Below, piece by piece: positions 25,318 to 37,566 of a DNA stretch of 64,000 nt (position 1 is its first letter; the number at the start of each line of letters is the position of its first letter). The notes beneath the pieces are model-generated. The model did no database searches. It was not told the DNA's origin and saw only the letters and a list, made by a program, of their open reading frames with translations. This DNA comes from Synaphobranchus kaupii (lineage: Eukaryota; Chordata; Actinopteri; Anguilliformes; Synaphobranchidae). Both the position numbers and the translations under genes were made by a program. The stretch covers positions 122,034,080-122,098,079 of the forward strand of contig CM056376.1 in the NCBI GenBank assembly GCA_029718625.1. Reading direction: 5' to 3'.

Positions 25318-27010
25318 TATAAAATGACCCCTAACTGACTGAACCCTCATATACTCTGGGCGACACAATAGTCAATTGCAATCAGGCATGTTGCACTAAA
25401 GGAATTAGGATTTACACATATCTGTCAGCAAAGAATTATTGTGTTGGGCAAGGAGGGAGGACAATGATGGTGTTCATAGCTATCATTGTTCTGTGATCCC
25501 CTTAAGGTTATTATCGATCATATGCCGGTGAATGCTTCTTAATCCGTCTGAGTCTGCGCGAAGAGCCAGAGACAGGTATAAGCTGGTGTCAGCAGCAGAG
25601 CTCTTTTTAGGGATCTGAGTGTATGAGCCAAGTGCTGTGGCAGAAACTCGATGCTCTGTGTGAATAAGCCATTCAGTAAATTATTCCTTCTTTTGTAAAT
25701 CATTTTTTTCAAAGGGGCTTTTTGTTCTCGTCCCTAGAGAGCCCGGTCTTGTGACTCTCCATTATGTCCAGTGCAGGCAGGAAAGAGAGATAAAAAGAGA
25801 AACGATACGAGGGGAATTTGAAACGGTGCTATAAACCGACATAATTTGCATTTCTGCAATGCCCTGGTCCATTCATGCAAACCATTCTGCAATTATTAAG
25901 TTATTAAATAAGTGAAATGAAAATGGGGAAATAAACTGCGCAAAGTATATAAAGACAGAATGGACCATAGTCTTTTCATTGCAGATGAGCTGATTCTCGC
26001 AGTAAAATACTGTAGTGTGGGTAAGTCAGGAATTATCCGTTTTCATTTTCACCGTGCCTTCACATAGCACATTCATCTTAGGCTATATAGTGACAGTTTG
26101 GTTAAATATTTGTCAATATCTAAAATAAATATGGCAATGTGGTCAATGTGGAATGCAATTTTGTTTGGTTAGTTGGTACACCTTTCTCTTGAGATTTCTT
26201 AAAAGTGAAAAATAAATATCAAAAACTGGATCTTCAGAAAAAAACTTCTGAATAATTCAACTGAAAAATGATCATGTGTGTAATCTCTAAGAATGTTGAT
26301 AATGTATGTACGAGGGGTTTTACAAACAGTTTAATTTCCCTTAGGTCTGTTTTCTGTACGCTTCAAGCAGTCTGGAGATCAGTCAGCGAGCTAATAGAAT
26401 AGCATCACTTCTCATTTTATTGGTGAGATGCCTGTCAGTTCCATTCTGCAAAGGTTTCCAAGGAGGCGATGAACTACATGCAAAAGCACGCCTTGGGGAA
26501 TTGCTCCGATACATGATGGATGATCTGAATGGTCTGCATTCATTTTTAATCCTTTTGTTTTTGTTTGCCCCTGTCTCTTCGGTGGCAAAAAGCAATGGAT
26601 CAAACTTAATCACGATACCTCAGAGAGTGAAAAGGCACCTTTTACACCCTCCAAGCTAACTGAAATGCATGGATGGGGGACAGAGCTGTGTAACAAAAAT
26701 CCGAAGGAAAACGGTTGATGCTTATATTGAACATTTGTCCTCATTCAAAATAATGCTGAACAAGGGGAAGAAGGAGTGGTGAACAGTGCCCCAGACGAAA
26801 GATGGAAGACAATATAAGGGCAAGAGTCCTGGAAGAGAGGAGGAATGTCAAATGTATAACAGAGGTGGCAGCAAGACTCCATGCCCTGGGAATTCATCCA
26901 GACCACAGTGACTTCCTGGTACTTTTTGCATAAGCACACCATCTCTTTATTCAACCAATTACAGTCAGATTACTCACAAGAAGAAACTAGAGCGAATTAG
27001 GATAGTCAAA
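25318..27010. other. Intronic DNA; possible regulatory block at 25400-25930
   Basis: No exon recognised. 25844-25881 contains a perfect octamer ATTTGCAT and an inverted ATGCAAA about 24 bases further on, in a block that looks less repetitive than its surroundings. Regulatory function is inference. Confidence 0.35.
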
Positions 27011-27014
27011 GGCA

Positions 27015-27660
27015 GGCGCTAACAACAATCGCGTTTCGAAAGGAACAAAACGACCCTTTCGAAAGGAACGGATCTGCGGCGACCATAAGGTCGTAAAAAC
27101 CAGGCGCAACATTACGGCTCCATTTGCTGGGTTAATTTCCACAGCTGAGGATAATTTTCCATGAGGATGAAGACACCGTTGTTTGAGGGGGGCCCCCTAA
27201 AGCGAGCGCTCGGCTCCCCCAGGCGTGAGCCCGGGAGGCGGACGCCGCGCTCCCGTGCGACCGGGAAAAAGGCAACAACCAGGTGATTTATACCTGCTGT
27301 AAAACACCCCCCCTCTCCACTACCCTGCAGTCCGGTGGCCAGCGGGACCAGACGAGCGCGGATAATTAACGCAGACCGTTTGGGCAGACGGACCCTTGTG
27401 GGAGGGACGGACGAAGGGGAGTTGGGCGCGGGGGGGGGGGTGTCGTAGGGGGCGCAACATGCTGCGCGTTCAGCTGACTCGTCTCCGTCCACGATGCGGG
27501 GGGAGGCGGGCGCTCGTCACAGGACGAGCGCAACCGCACCTGGACGCGTTTTCCAGCATACGCTCGCTGGGAACGGCTGCGTTCTTGGCACCGCAGGTTG
27601 TTTGGCATCCTTTATACGCACGCGTGACATTCACAGGGCTTCCGTGTGTTCACACAAGCG
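27015..27660. promoter_or_regulatory. CpG-dense block (candidate CpG island / alternative promoter)
   Basis: GC and CpG content rise sharply against AT-rich surroundings: the 60 bases from 27481 alone contain nine CpGs. Two copies of TTTCGAAAGGAAC (27034-27046 and 27057-27069) lie at its left edge. Several overlapping open frames exist, as expected for any GC-rich stretch, and none is recognisable. No repeat ends were found. It lies about 3 kb upstream of the gabrb exon on the same strand, so an internal promoter is possible. A GC-rich decayed repeat is the alternative. Confidence 0.45.
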
Positions 27661-28138
27661 AATAAATAAAATCTACATAAACCTTTTTCCTTTCCCCTTT
27701 AAAACCATGGAGTATGTTCATAAAATATATCCTCTTTGTTCACTCAGAGGTTTGTAATGACATAAGGTGCACCTGATGCGATGCGAACTGGAAGCCTACA
27801 ACCACAGACGGCTCAAATGCCAGTGATTACATAAAAAGACACGGAGGGATTGTGCTTATATAATGCCTGCCTAAGTATCTGGCTTCCACGAGTTATCATA
27901 CCAAGGCACCAAGCCTCGCCCAGTACGAATAAATTCTTGAGTAAGAATAAGTAAAAGTTTTGCATGCAGCTTGACTTTATTAAAACCGCCTGCTCCGTGT
28001 GCCACCTGTGTAGAGATGCATTTATACTACACGGATATTGTCAGGCTGGAACTGACACATATTGGGAAACAGTGAAAAGGAGAGAGCAGTGTGAGTGAGA
28101 AATTTGTCTTTCAAGATTTTATTTCTCTGAAGTAATAG

Positions 28139-28215
28139 TTACATTACATTACATTACAATCATTTGGCAGACGCTTTTATCCAAAGCGACGTACAATAAG
28201 TGCATATTGAAGGTC
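28139..28215 (+). repeat. Dispersed fish repeat with (TTACA)n start
   Basis: Four to five TTACA pentamers lead into CATTTGGCAGACGCTTTTAT and CCAAAGCGACGTACA, a sequence seen very widely in fish genomes. The rest of the element is not clear. Confidence 0.65.
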
Positions 28216-30637
28216 ATTGACGCGACTACAAAGCAAATCCGACAAAGCACAGCTTTCTCACAGCGTAGGAGCTATCCCTAGTAACATGAGTAGTACACAC
28301 TCACTAGTTCATCTTTCTGAATCCTTAGAGAGTACCCCAGGTCAGTTTCAACAAGGGCGCACGGATGCCAGCCAGTGCTTCTCCTTGGGTTCACGGATTT
28401 CATATTAAGTGCAGCATTTCTTATCATGATAATGACAGATAAACAGATGTTGAAGTGTCCCAATACTGCTGATAAAGGATAGATGCAATCCTCAGTGGTG
28501 ATTTTGGTAGCAGTTTCTTGATTTTCAAATGTACGGCTGTTTAAAAGTTTTCTGTGGTGCTTTGTCTGTTTATTTCCGATATCTATGGTCTTGTGCTCCG
28601 TCTGTTAGCATATTATTACCTTGTCTGTGATGCTTTGCCTCAAGTTAATTTCTTATCACTGTTTGTGACGCTTTGTGTAATATGTTAATTTCCTGCTGTC
28701 ATCTATGATACATTGTCTTATTTGTTCAGTTCTTACCACTATCTATGGTACTTTGCTTCTTCATCTTCACCTGTCTGAGACCCACCTGCTACGGGTATGT
28801 ATGGCCCAAGTATTTGGTTACGTAGGAAGATTTTAGGGTCTCCTCCAAGTAGCCAGTCCCTTTGCTTGTGGTGTTGAAGACCAGTCTCTTCTTTGGACTG
28901 TGACTCCATGCAGGGGTTAAGGTTCAGGTTAGGTATGGTTTGGTTGTGGGACCGTTTTTTGTGTGGCAGTGTACCATTTTGTTTTGCATGGGCTAGGAGA
29001 ATGTACTCCTCCGAGCTGAATCATCATATATATTTCATTTATTTTGCCTATTTAGATTCATTTGGCTTACATGAGTTTGGATTGATATTATGATGCAGAC
29101 AAATATCAGGGGTGGGTAAAAAAAAAAAACACACTCTTGAAATGGACTCACAATGTGAAGTGTTAAAAATCAACTTGGGCATTATATAGATTTGCTCAAT
29201 ATGACATGCTGTTTTTATGCCATTTCTGAGTTCGGCCATTCATGTACTGACACTTGGTAGTTTTGCATAAAACGTGCATGTTGAGAATTGCACCAGACAG
29301 GAAGAGTTTAAAGTTTGACAAGAGCATAACTAGGGCTGCAAACTGAACATGAATTTGACCGGAGTTCCCTGCTGCCGGTGTAATACCAGCCAATCCAAAA
29401 ATGAATAAGCTGCCGTTCCAAAAAGGATCAAACACTGACTGCTTCTACAGTACTCTACCACAGTGAATTCTATGTAATGAAGTCCCTAAAGCTTTCCTGT
29501 CCTCTGAGAGTTTGAGTGAAGCAAGTGTCAAACCCTCTGTTGCATTAATAGATAATGATTTCCCAGCATGGAAAGCACTGTTGATGGATTTGCAGTGAGA
29601 AACTTGCATTCACTTGCAAAAGCCCTGCTGGAGTTTACAATGTCATTGGCTAAGCTTTACTGCCCCATAACCTGGGGGCTGTTGTTTTATGTGCATTCTT
29701 CATGTTAATGTCTCTGCTTCAGCCAATAAGGAATTACCAATTAAAGGAATGAAAAGTTTCTGAAAATGTTCCTGTTCTGTGATTCAGCTTCAAAAAAGGA
29801 TATTTCGAGAAATACAAATGTGTGAGCTATAGCCTACATACAAATAGGATAACAAAAATACTCTCAATATTCTATCACACCAGTCAAAAATATATTGCTC
29901 TGTTGTGGTATAGAAAGTCTGTTTGAAGCAAATAAATAAACATTGCCTTGGATATGGGCACAGTGTTGTGGAAGAAAGCGGGATTACATTACTGTCCATG
30001 AGTTCCCTTCTAGAGACAAGTGAATTCCTCTGAGCAATTCATTTTTATTTCATGGTGTTTTTTTCATTTCTTTCTTTCTGTCCTTGTATTTGTATAGTGT
30101 GTCTGTGGACACAAAATAATTTTCCATAAATTGGTAGCCTTGATGAAGATGAGCAAGGGGGTTCAGACTACACGTATCTTTCAGGAGTATAACCTTTTCA
30201 CCTATAGATTAACTTCAAATGTATGCTGAACTTGCCATCAAAAGCTGAAAACCAAACATGATTTTGGAACGAGACATCATTTTGAGGAGCATGCATGAGA
30301 TTGGAGAGTTCTGCAGTAGGCTACATTAATGTTCATTGAATGTAGCCTCTGTGTGTTGATTAGAGAGAAATTGAAAGCTAATAACCAAGAAAATACAAGA
30401 AGAAATGTCCTTGTAATCATCCATAAGCACAATTAGGAATTTAGATCCCAGGACTTACCACGTTACATCAAGTGTTGTGCCACTTTATGTACACCATTTC
30501 GGATAGCATGTGTCCTATTGACTTTTTGAGTGATTTGTGGCTGTTAATAGCTAGATCCTATGAGATGTTAATTTAGGCATTAATGCTTCATGAAGACTTT
30601 ATGACAATGCACATGGTGTTAAGTTGCAAAGAAAATT
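28216..30637. other. Intron immediately upstream of the gabrb exon, no other feature
   Basis: Unique AT-rich sequence. 28560-28750 repeats the phrase GT.TGTGA/TGCTTTG.CT irregularly (for example 28555-28575, 28624-28640 and 28663-28680). No exon or mobile element recognised. Confidence 0.5.
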
Positions 30638-30983
<346 letters not shown>

Positions 30984-30986
<3 letters not shown>

Positions 30987-33742
30987 TTGAATCAAGACAA
31001 CAGAAATATCCCACAGTTCTGAGGTTGCTACATAATTATAATTTTGTGATACAGAGATAGGGAGAAAAAATGAACACGCTAGAATTATGTTAATGAATTT
31101 TCCAATTCTATAAATGGATGAAATCCCTAAGAACTGGATTCCACTGACTAGTTATACCCATGCCCATTTATATTTTAGTTTTCATATTTTTCCATAGATT
31201 GCCACACATCTCTAACTTTTTCATACATTACTTGCACTGTCTGCTGGCTTGGAAGAGCATCTTTACTGCACAGCGATAGGCTGCGGTCCCCACAGATCAA
31301 GGCTGTCCATCACCTCAACCGCAAGCACATTGTGATACTCTGGATATGAGACCGTGTCAAACCAGTAAGCAACACAATCTGCTGTTAAAGGTATCAATCC
31401 TACAGCTAGGACAGGGGAGAAGTGCAGGCATCAATATAATCAGATTCCACTGCCTGTTTGGCCACTAAAAAAACAGTGATTCACAAATAGGTCTGCTTTG
31501 GTAAGAGACACTCTGTCAAGGAGAGCAACCCTCAACAGTGAAACAGGCCCTGATAGGTCTGCCCTGGCAGAATAAATAGCGCACTCCCCAAAGACGGATG
31601 TGCATCAGTGTGTCATGGGCTGCTCCTGAACAGGTAAATGAGCTCTGTGTATAACATTAACCTACTTAATTGTTCACCTGGGGCCACAGTGATTGAGTCA
31701 CTGTTAACAGACCTCTGTTTAGGTGTAGGACGCCAGCCATGGAATGGTAGACAATGGGAAATTATTTTCTTTTACGGTCTCACAGAGAAGCTAAGATGAG
31801 CTCAGCTCACAGATAAGATGAGTAAGTCTCAACTTAATTTTTGTGATGAATTTCATTTTGCTTTGTGAAAGCATCATATATTTATTTGAAAACAATATTG
31901 TGGCACATAATGAATATGAATGTCCTGCTAGAAAATGAATCCATCCCATCCAATCAAAAAGATCCATACAAAATAAATAGAAATGTCATTCAATATATGA
32001 TAAATTAATAGACCACACAGGTCCAAAATGCATGCCAATACACGTCGACTATATGCTCAGAGCGATGTGAACAAAATGGAGTGGGCAGTTTTTCGATTTT
32101 AAGCAACAAAACAGAACTGTTAATAATGGCCACAGCTCATAAGGATTATCTGATGAGCTAGACTTTAAGAACGTATTCTGTTTAACTTGTCTTTACCAGG
32201 TGCTAGACTGACAGCCTTAAGCTCAATAGACAAAAAAGATCTTTGATTGGCAGATCATGACATGTATCAAATAAATTGTAGACGATGCCTTTTAAACTGT
32301 AACCTGGTCCCAGAGGGTGAGGACATACTTTAGTATCACAAATGGTATGCCCACAGGGCGGGCCTCAGTCTGGAAAATATAAAGTAAGAAAAATCCAGGA
32401 AATGAGAAATCCCTCTTAAGCTCCTGAATGACTGAATTCCTAAGTAGGAACAGTTATCTGAAATTGGAATGACGGGTATGATTCTCTCCTTTCTTCCTTC
32501 GGCACTGGGTTCAAAGGCATCGTAATGGAATTTACTAGATTTATCTCGTAACCAGATAATCTACCAAATATGTGGAATAATTAACACGGAGTACTGAATT
32601 TAATACATGTGGCATGTACAATATGATGTTGTCTGGATGAAGGGAGATGTGATAGGTTGTGTTAAAATATAACCTGTATAATCTGCCTGATGGCTTGGGC
32701 CATTGGCTCCAGGAATCTGGCCAACAGCATTAACTGAATTATTAGCATGAATTATTGCACAACACCTGCACCTAAATGTGTCAAGACAGCCCAGAGGTAA
32801 CACATTCCTCATGTCTAAGGAGAAGACATGAGAATGATCAGATTAATTGGTATCACAAATAATGTGAAGTAGATGCCATGGGTTGTTAAAAGCCTGACGT
32901 CCTTTCAAAAAACCCATTCGATAATAAGGGATCAACAGACCTACATGCTGTTCTAGTATCTGTACAATTTACCATAAAGATTCATATTGGAGCAGAACAT
33001 GATTATTGGGTGGTAAGTGGCACCATTGTTTTGGATCTTTGCCTTTCGTAAATATAAGCAAGATTGGAGTTGCATTTTCAGACCCCTGTAAAATCACAGA
33101 ATTGATGAGTTGAGCTCTGTCCTCACATCTGTTTCTCAAGAGGTTACCTGGGATTCTAGTTCACCAAAAACATGCTTTCTAATCGATTTTAACCGCTTCT
33201 CTAGCACCATGTTTTTGAACACAAGCCCGGAAATCAAATGGTTACTGTTCTTAAAACACCTTTGATGACAGGCATAATCCTGGTCTCTTCTGTAAAGTAA
33301 CCCTTTGGAGTTTGTTTTCCAAGAGTCTGAATTAATCTAAGACATATTACTGAAACAAAGTAACAGAAGTAAAAAAGAACACAGTGGAAGTGGAAAAAAA
33401 GTTTTTTTCTCACCTAATCATTTTTTTTAATTTCTTTCAAATTTTTCTTTTTGCGGGGGTAAGGATACCGACTTTACCATGATTCGTATCGTCTGGGGAT
33501 TTCTAGAACACACAGATAAAATGGAGCATTGTTTTGATCGAGCCTGTATCATATTACAAAATAACCATTGTAACTATAACATTGGGATCGCAAAATAGGT
33601 TATAGAGAGAGAACTGTGAGTTTTATCACTTTCAAATGATATATTGTGTGACCACAGTTGATTGAAAATTTCACTGTAATAAAACACAAATAATGTAAGT
33701 AAAATAAAAACCACTTCAGGCCCGAATATGGGCCAGTGTTAG
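30984..33742. other. Intron immediately downstream of the gabrb exon, no other feature
   Basis: No further exon was recognised. In particular, no frame with the family's next conserved block was seen. No delimited mobile element was found. Confidence 0.5.
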
Positions 33743-34401
33743 TTAAAGGGATAGTTCGGAATTTTGGACATAATGTCTCAATTACGACTTACCCATGATG
33801 TAGTTGATTGATGGAAACCATTTTCAGCTAATTCCATGCTGTCCCTTCTTTTGGACATACACACGTTGCTAATGCTAGCGCAACTCTATGGCAACCGGTA
33901 GCATCCACTACCAAATGCATTTAAACACTCCACAGTGCACCCAAAGCAAATAAAATACGACGACAGTCTATCGGGGGAGCGATACTTTACGTTACCTATG
34001 AATGTAGTGCCGACACTGGTCGACTACAACAACAAAGAAGAGTAACAAGTTGCAATGGCCACGTTCGCTCTGCCGCCGTACTTCCACCGAGAATATTAGG
34101 TCAGCACAAAGTAAAGGATTCAACGATAGTTTCACTTCAAAAATGATGGTATAAACACTCAAAATAACCCCGATAGACTGACATTGTATTTTATTTGCTT
34201 TGGGTGCACTGTGGAGTGTTTAAGTGCATTTGGTAGTGGATGCTACCGGTTGCCATAGAGTTGCGCTAGCATTAGCAATGTGTGTATGTCCAAAAGAAGG
34301 GACAGCATGGAATTAGCTGAAAATGGTTTCCATCAATCAACTACATCATGGGTAAGTCGTAATTGAGACATTATGTCCAAAATTCCGAACTATCCCTTTA
34401 A
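33743..34401. mobile_element. TTAA-flanked MITE with about 240-base inverted repeats
   Basis: TTAA lies at 33743-33746 and 34398-34401, with ends AGGGATAGTTCGGAATTTTG and its inverse. The inverted repeats pair 33747 to about 33985 with about 34160 to 34397 at high identity (including GATGTAGTTGATTGATGG, GCTACCGGTTGCCATAGAG and the inner CCGATAGACTG). A central unpaired segment of about 175 bases has no coding capacity. TTAA targets are used by piggyBac and Kolobok families. Which one applies here cannot be told from the ends alone. Confidence 0.9.
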
Positions 34402-36529
34402 GGGAGTAAGCAAGAAGCAAAGGATGTATAATTTCAACCATTTTGTGACTTCCCATAAAATGGTGGGATTCGTAGTCATGGCTACATTACACTCAGTGAA
34501 ATCATGCACCTTTGAATAAAGCTGTTCTATGAAATCCCCCTCTGGTCGAATAGAAGATGACAAATAACCATGGAATGAACAGAGAGTAACACTGATAAAA
34601 TTCTAACTGATGTTGCACTGGCAAGTGTATGTTGCAGGTATCAATACCTTGTACAAAAAAATGAAGTCTCTATATATAGAGGAGGATTTAGTTCACAACA
34701 GGCCTACAAACAGCCATCAGATGCAACATAATTTGATTGACTTCTGTACTACACACAGCACTGAAATCTCCCAAATGAGGAGATGGAGATATGAGCAGAG
34801 CAGAGCACCATTAACCTCAGGGAGAAATGCACACTCAAATGATGTGAACAAATGCTTATTCATTATTATTCCAGTTATCAAATTCATACATGAGATGCCT
34901 TGCCTATGAATCGTCAATAGCCCTCAATCCCCTATCCATAACTCCTTACAAACTCCTTTAGATTTCAAGTTTATGGAGGAGTGGGAAGCAAGACGATAAT
35001 ACAAACGTCGTAGCATCAGGGGTTACTCCAGTATTAGATGGTTACTAAAGATGGAAATACTGCATTTTTCTATTGTAAATGATCAGAGTGTATGTTTTAC
35101 TGGTGAATTAAACCCGAAGACATTCTAGCAGATAACACTGACGTCTTAAAAGATTGCATTGGTGGATTTAGTCTAAAACTGCTTTCCTTCTGCATTGACC
35201 AACTATCATGTCCACATCTACCTGAATCTGAGTGGTAAAACATAAAAATATATAACAGCATTAAAGCAAACCATTCAGAAACCTAATGAGAACAGTATTG
35301 CCAATAAGCTTGGCAGAAGAACATTTGAAGAGCCAGCACAAATCATTACAAATGGGCAGAATCCAAGGGAGAATAGCTATCTTACTTGCCCTAAACAAAA
35401 ATGATTTTCATTTCCCCATCAACATTCTTATCCTGTCCATCCCAATACTATAGTCTGTGAAGAATCTAAGTGGACAGCTGCTACGCTGACGAGGAGAAGA
35501 GGGATGCTTCTCAGGATGTTGTGGCAGCCGTTGCAGCTAAGGAGCATGAATAGTCTGGTGAAGGGTGATGAGCTGGGTCAGTTTCTCTCGCTAATATACC
35601 TGACGTGCTCTTTACATTTTGATTACTCCACTGAGGTAAATGCCACTGGAGAAACTTGATGGGGTTATCTCCCGTATCTCCTTCCTTCAAACCAACCAGC
35701 CTCAAGTAGAATCAACGCTGTCCGTCTTCATAGTGCTCAAGGTTCTCTTAAGTCTGTCCTGTCATTGCAGTCAGTTCAGCAGGGTCTTAACCTCACAAAA
35801 AAGCTCACAGCCTGTTGTCAACATTGGAATAAATCTGTTTCAAGTTATTTTGTAAAGAGCCTAGCCTCTTTGTTAATCTGTGCAACTCCTATCTCATTGA
35901 GAGGCTGAAACTTATCCAGTTGTTGTTTTGAAACGGCAGGGTATAGAATGCACAGTGCTTGTCTCATGTGTCTTATTCTTTATGGGAGAAGGGGTTTTGT
36001 CTTTCTCTTGTTTATTCCCAGTCCTGGATGGTTTGGCAAACACAAGGCAGACTGTGATTATTAAAAATTCCTGTTGGAATATTTCAGAATGGAAAAATAT
36101 TGATCAGGAAAGACAGCAGCAACCATTTTCTGTAGACAGGCCATTTGAATCCCATAAGGGTCCATTTCTGAAGTGAAAATGCCTTCATTTTGGCTGCCTT
36201 TTGACAGAGCAGGTGCGAAGCCTTTTTTTCTTTAGAAATTATTCCAGCAGTTTCCATGGTGCCTAAGGATAAAGCTGAATAATGGTGTCAGTTTACTTGT
36301 GTTCCATCCAAGAGTGTCCGTAATGATTAATCCTTTGCTTTGATTGTGAAACCGTGCTCTTTTAAGGCCCGTTTACAATAGTCTAAAAGCAACATTTTGA
36401 TTTTGTACCTCATAGGCTCAGTCAGTTATAGGCATGTGCTGCAAATGCAGGCTTAGCTCCATAGCTGAGATTTTGTAGGCTTTAACAGCTATAACATTAG
36501 CTGACTATGATTGGGAGTTCACAGTAGTG
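34402..36529. other. Intronic DNA without gene
   Basis: No exon, RNA gene or delimited repeat recognised. Open frames are short and lack motifs. Confidence 0.5.
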
Positions 36530-36955
36530 TTGTGTCGTTCATGAATGATTCTTTTTTTTTTGAGCCATTCGTTTTGGTGAACAAAAGGAACTGTAAGGAT
36601 TTGTTCCCTTAGTTCCACTGTCAGTTGCAGACTTGCTATTCGCTGAAGCTGCAGCTACTCATATTTAACAAATTTCAGCATTGGGTGAAATGCCAACATT
36701 GATCTACTTGAGTGAGAATGGGTCCGTGAACGACCGAGTTGCGTTCTCTCTTCAGCCACTTAACTTTTTCAGTTACCGCTTGACTCTCGTTCTCGTTCGA
36801 GAAGAACAGGATTCAGTGAACGGGAACGAGAGTGACAATAGGAGTCTGAACGAGAGCAGTGAACGAATGGGTGAAGGAATCAGTGAAAAAATCCTTTTAG
36901 TGAACAAGTTAAATGATCTGGGTCCCTGAAAGGAACTGTAACACCCACCTCTAGT
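36530..36955. repeat. Dispersed repeat rich in GAACG/CGTTC words
   Basis: The sequence repeatedly uses GTTC/GAAC motifs (TCGTTCATGAATGATTC, CTCGTTCTCGTTCGAGAAG, GAACGAGAGTGA, GAACGAATGGGTG). This matches a fish repeat type built of such words. The ends are uncertain. 39490-39880 has weaker similar words. Confidence 0.4.
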
Positions 36956-37377
36956 TCACAGCAGTGATGTCTAGATGGGATCTGATGGGATTGTGAGAAT
37001 TCCTGCATGCAGTTGTTCTATGTATGCAGTAACCATACAGCATACATAGGAAGTGGAGAGGGTAGGAGGGGCCAGGCGGTGAAGCCTAGGAAACAGCCTC
37101 TACTGTGCATGTTTATGAAAAAGAGCTTTCCGACCAAAGGAAACCTCATCAGTCAATTTTTTGTGATCATCAATTTCATTACGTCTTACAGTTTGTGAAA
37201 CAATGATTGTTTTGAGGAGTTTTGGCAAAATATTTATTAATTTATTTACTGTACATCTGCCTAAACAAATTATATTTTCACAATCTGCTTTTCATATGAA
37301 AGTAACTATCAAGTTTCAAAATACTATCAGGGTAATATAATTAAAAAATTTAAATGGTCTGATATTCCTGTAGGGCA

Positions 37378-37566
37378 TTGGCCCCCAACCCTGTTCCTAG
37401 AGATCTACCGTACTGTAGGTTTCACTCAAACCCCAACAAAGCAAACCTCATTCAACAGCTAGAGGTCTTGTTGAGCTGCTAATTAGTAGAATCAGATGTG
37501 CCAAATTAGGGTTGAAATAAAAACCTACACAATGGTAGATCTCCAAGACCAGGGTTGGGGACCACC
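37378..37566. mobile_element. Short hAT-like MITE
   Basis: The left end CCCCAACCCTGTTCCTAGAG, then GATCTACC and TGTAGGTTT, is inverted at the right end (AAACCTACAC, GGTAGATC and CAGGGTTGGGG), giving inverted repeats of roughly 45 bases with a few mismatches. CCCCAACCCTGGTCC-type ends are common among small hAT elements of fish. No clear 8-base duplication was found. Confidence 0.7.

Noticed and set aside
26505..26535. Possible next gabrb exon (reads RYMMDDL)
   Set aside because: It resembles the MMDLRRYP block only by chance. It lies upstream of the exon it should follow and lacks splice sites and the rest of the conserved block.
27112..27665. Several 80-126-codon frames in the CpG-dense block as possible genes
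   Set aside because: GC-rich DNA has few stops by chance. The frames overlap on both strands, show no recognisable domain and have Pro/Arg-biased composition.
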